64,000 nucleotides of DNA from Paenibacillus pectinilyticus (GTDB lineage Bacteria > Bacillota > Bacilli > Paenibacillales > NBRC-103111). Positions 63,147-64,000 of this stretch are shown here, one piece after another. The stretch's first letter is position 1; every line of letters starts with the position of its first letter. The position numbers and the translations under genes are program-made. Below the pieces are notes generated by a model that saw only the letters and a program-made list of their open reading frames with translations, made no database searches and was not told the DNA's origin. The DNA is taken from positions 1,108,433 to 1,172,432 of the forward strand of contig NZ_LYPC01000027.1 in assembly GCF_001700435.1 (NCBI RefSeq), written 5' to 3'.

Positions 63147-63665
63147 GTTGCTCACAACCTCAAAAAATTCGACAATACAGGAGAAGATTTGGAAGATTTG
63201 ATCTCGATTGGCACCATCGGATTGATCAAAGCGATCGAATCCTTCTCCCCGAACAAAGGGACGAAGCTGGCGACGTTCGCGGCGCGGTGTATCGAGAACG
63301 AGATCTTGATGCATCTACGTTCGCTGAAGAAGACACGGAAAGATGTGTCCCTTCATGACCCCATCGGAACGGACAAAGAGGGGAACGAGATCACGCTGAT
63401 TGACATCCTCGGCAGCGAAGCAGACGATGTGGTGGATGCGGTGCAGTTGAAGATCGAGAAGAGTAAGATCTACAAGAACTTGGATATTTTGGATGACCGC
63501 GAGAAGGAGGTCGTTGTCGGCCGGTTCGGGCTCGAGCTCGGTGGCGAGGAGCGGACGCAGCGGGAGATTGCGAAGGAGTTGGGGATTAGCCGCAGCTATG
63601 TGTCGCGGATTGAGAAAAGGGCGTTGATGAAGCTGTATCATGAGTTTTATAAGGCGAAGCGGTAG
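63147..63665 (+). pseudogene. sigK: sigK, 3' part (5' part missing)
   Basis: SigK is the late mother-cell sigma factor of sporulation. From codon GTT at 63147 the frame reads [20 protein letters not shown], continuing through [33 protein letters not shown] to [21 protein letters not shown], clear SigK region 2 to 4. The N-terminal pro-sequence and region 1.2/2.1 are absent: upstream in frame are stops in the transposon. A TTG at 63189 is open but has no ribosome site. The split is upstream of the ENE site used by the B. subtilis skin element. G+C is high, like the host genes. Confidence 0.88.
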
Positions 63666-63759
63666 GAGAGTCGGGTTTAGCTGCCTTTTTCAACACGTTT
63701 CGTATAGTCGCATTCTTCATTGTTAGGGATCTTGGGATCGCAAAATGGAGGCGAACAGA

Positions 63760-64000
63760 ATGAGCTTAATTCAAAATGATCATGTCCGTAAGCAGTATGT
63801 GATGGGCGGGGAAACGATTCGCGCTTTGGATGATGTATCTTTGGAAATTGAACAAGGGGAATTTGTCGCGATCATGGCTTCCCCGATTGAGTGCATATGA
63901 GAATGTGGAATTGCCTTTGATTTATCGGCGGATGACGGGGAAAGAACGTGATCCGCTTGTTTTAAAGCTTTGGAAAAACCGTGTATTTGGTGGATCGCAG
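63760..64000 (+). pseudogene. Damaged ABC transporter ATPase gene (LolD/MacB type)
   Basis: It starts with GGAGG and MSLIQNDHVRKQYVMGGETI ... VSLEIEQGEFVAIM, then jumps within a few codons to RLSAYENVELPLIY in another frame. About 70 codons including Walker A are missing at roughly 63887, and a stop occurs at 63897. Further downstream the frame shifts again (ALEK segment followed by a different frame). The gene continues past the window end. Confidence 0.75.

Noticed and set aside
63168-63180. TTCGACAATACAGG as the distal transposon end (inverted TGTCG-like site followed by ACA)
   Set aside because: The bases encode KFDNTG, which is the expected conserved SigK sequence, and the following five bases (GGAGA) do not match CAGGC before the other end.
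44606-63665. Whole segment as a classical skin-type sigK intervening element
   Set aside because: The serine recombinase orientation fits, but the left flank is tRNA-Pro/hbs with no sigK 5' part, and the sigK break differs from the B. subtilis site. Kept only as a hypothesis.
53694-64000. CRISPR-associated transposon
   Set aside because: No direct-repeat array and no Cas-like reading frame was found near the tniQ genes; both TniQ proteins are long, unlike the short CRISPR-linked type.

Overview
The window looks like a chromosomal segment of an endospore-forming Gram-positive bacterium of the Paenibacillus group (family-level inference). The evidence is gene content and order: rib operon under an FMN riboswitch, scpAB, dacB-spmA-spmB, rluB-resABCDE, serA under a T-box leader, mecA, prsW, ypeB, cmk-plsC-rpsA, seaA, der, plsY, gpsA, spoVIF, spoIVA and hbs. 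It also has strong AGGAGG-type ribosome binding sites and frequent TTG/GTG starts.

Layout. 1-531: 3' end of lysA, then ppiB. 1317-5318: FMN riboswitch, terminator and ribD-ribE-ribBA-ribH. 5318-8802: a variant M50 protease, scpA, scpB and two sporulation-linked genes. 8861-10417: a divergent TetR/short-chain dehydrogenase pair. 10609-12982: dacB-spmA-spmB. 13086-20053: rluB and resABCDE (cytochrome c maturation and the ResDE two-component system). 20177-22060 on the minus strand: serA and its T-box. 22301-30375: mixed housekeeping, membrane, germination and c-di-GMP genes. 30410-44319: the conserved cmk-to-hbs block, ending in a tRNA-Pro.

44606-53693 is an AT-richer integrative or prophage-like element directly downstream of tRNA-Pro. 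It has a large serine recombinase, a lysogeny-type repressor with clear palindromic operators, small early genes, a LytTR-type protein, and a Gam-like / annealing protein / SSB cassette. The ssb gene is cut after 23 codons by the end of a Tn7-like transposon.

53694 to about 63146 is that transposon. It carries tnsA, tnsB, tnsC, a TnsD-size tniQ, a convergent XRE regulator, and then a second divergent operon. The second operon encodes a 108-residue protein that looks like a free-standing Mu/TnsB C-terminal barrel, a second TniQ with an added helix-turn-helix, and an unknown 267-residue protein. I saw no cas gene or CRISPR array. The tnsA-side terminus (TGT plus repeated TGTCG sites) is clear; no opposite terminus is visible.

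The transposon operon runs directly into the 3' part of the mother-cell sigma factor gene sigK, with its 5' part absent, followed by a multiply damaged ABC-transporter gene. The hybrid flanks (ssb on one side, sigK on the other) imply deletion, recombination between copies, or a mis-assembly. The dual-TniQ transposon and its sigK junction are the most interesting parts of the window.
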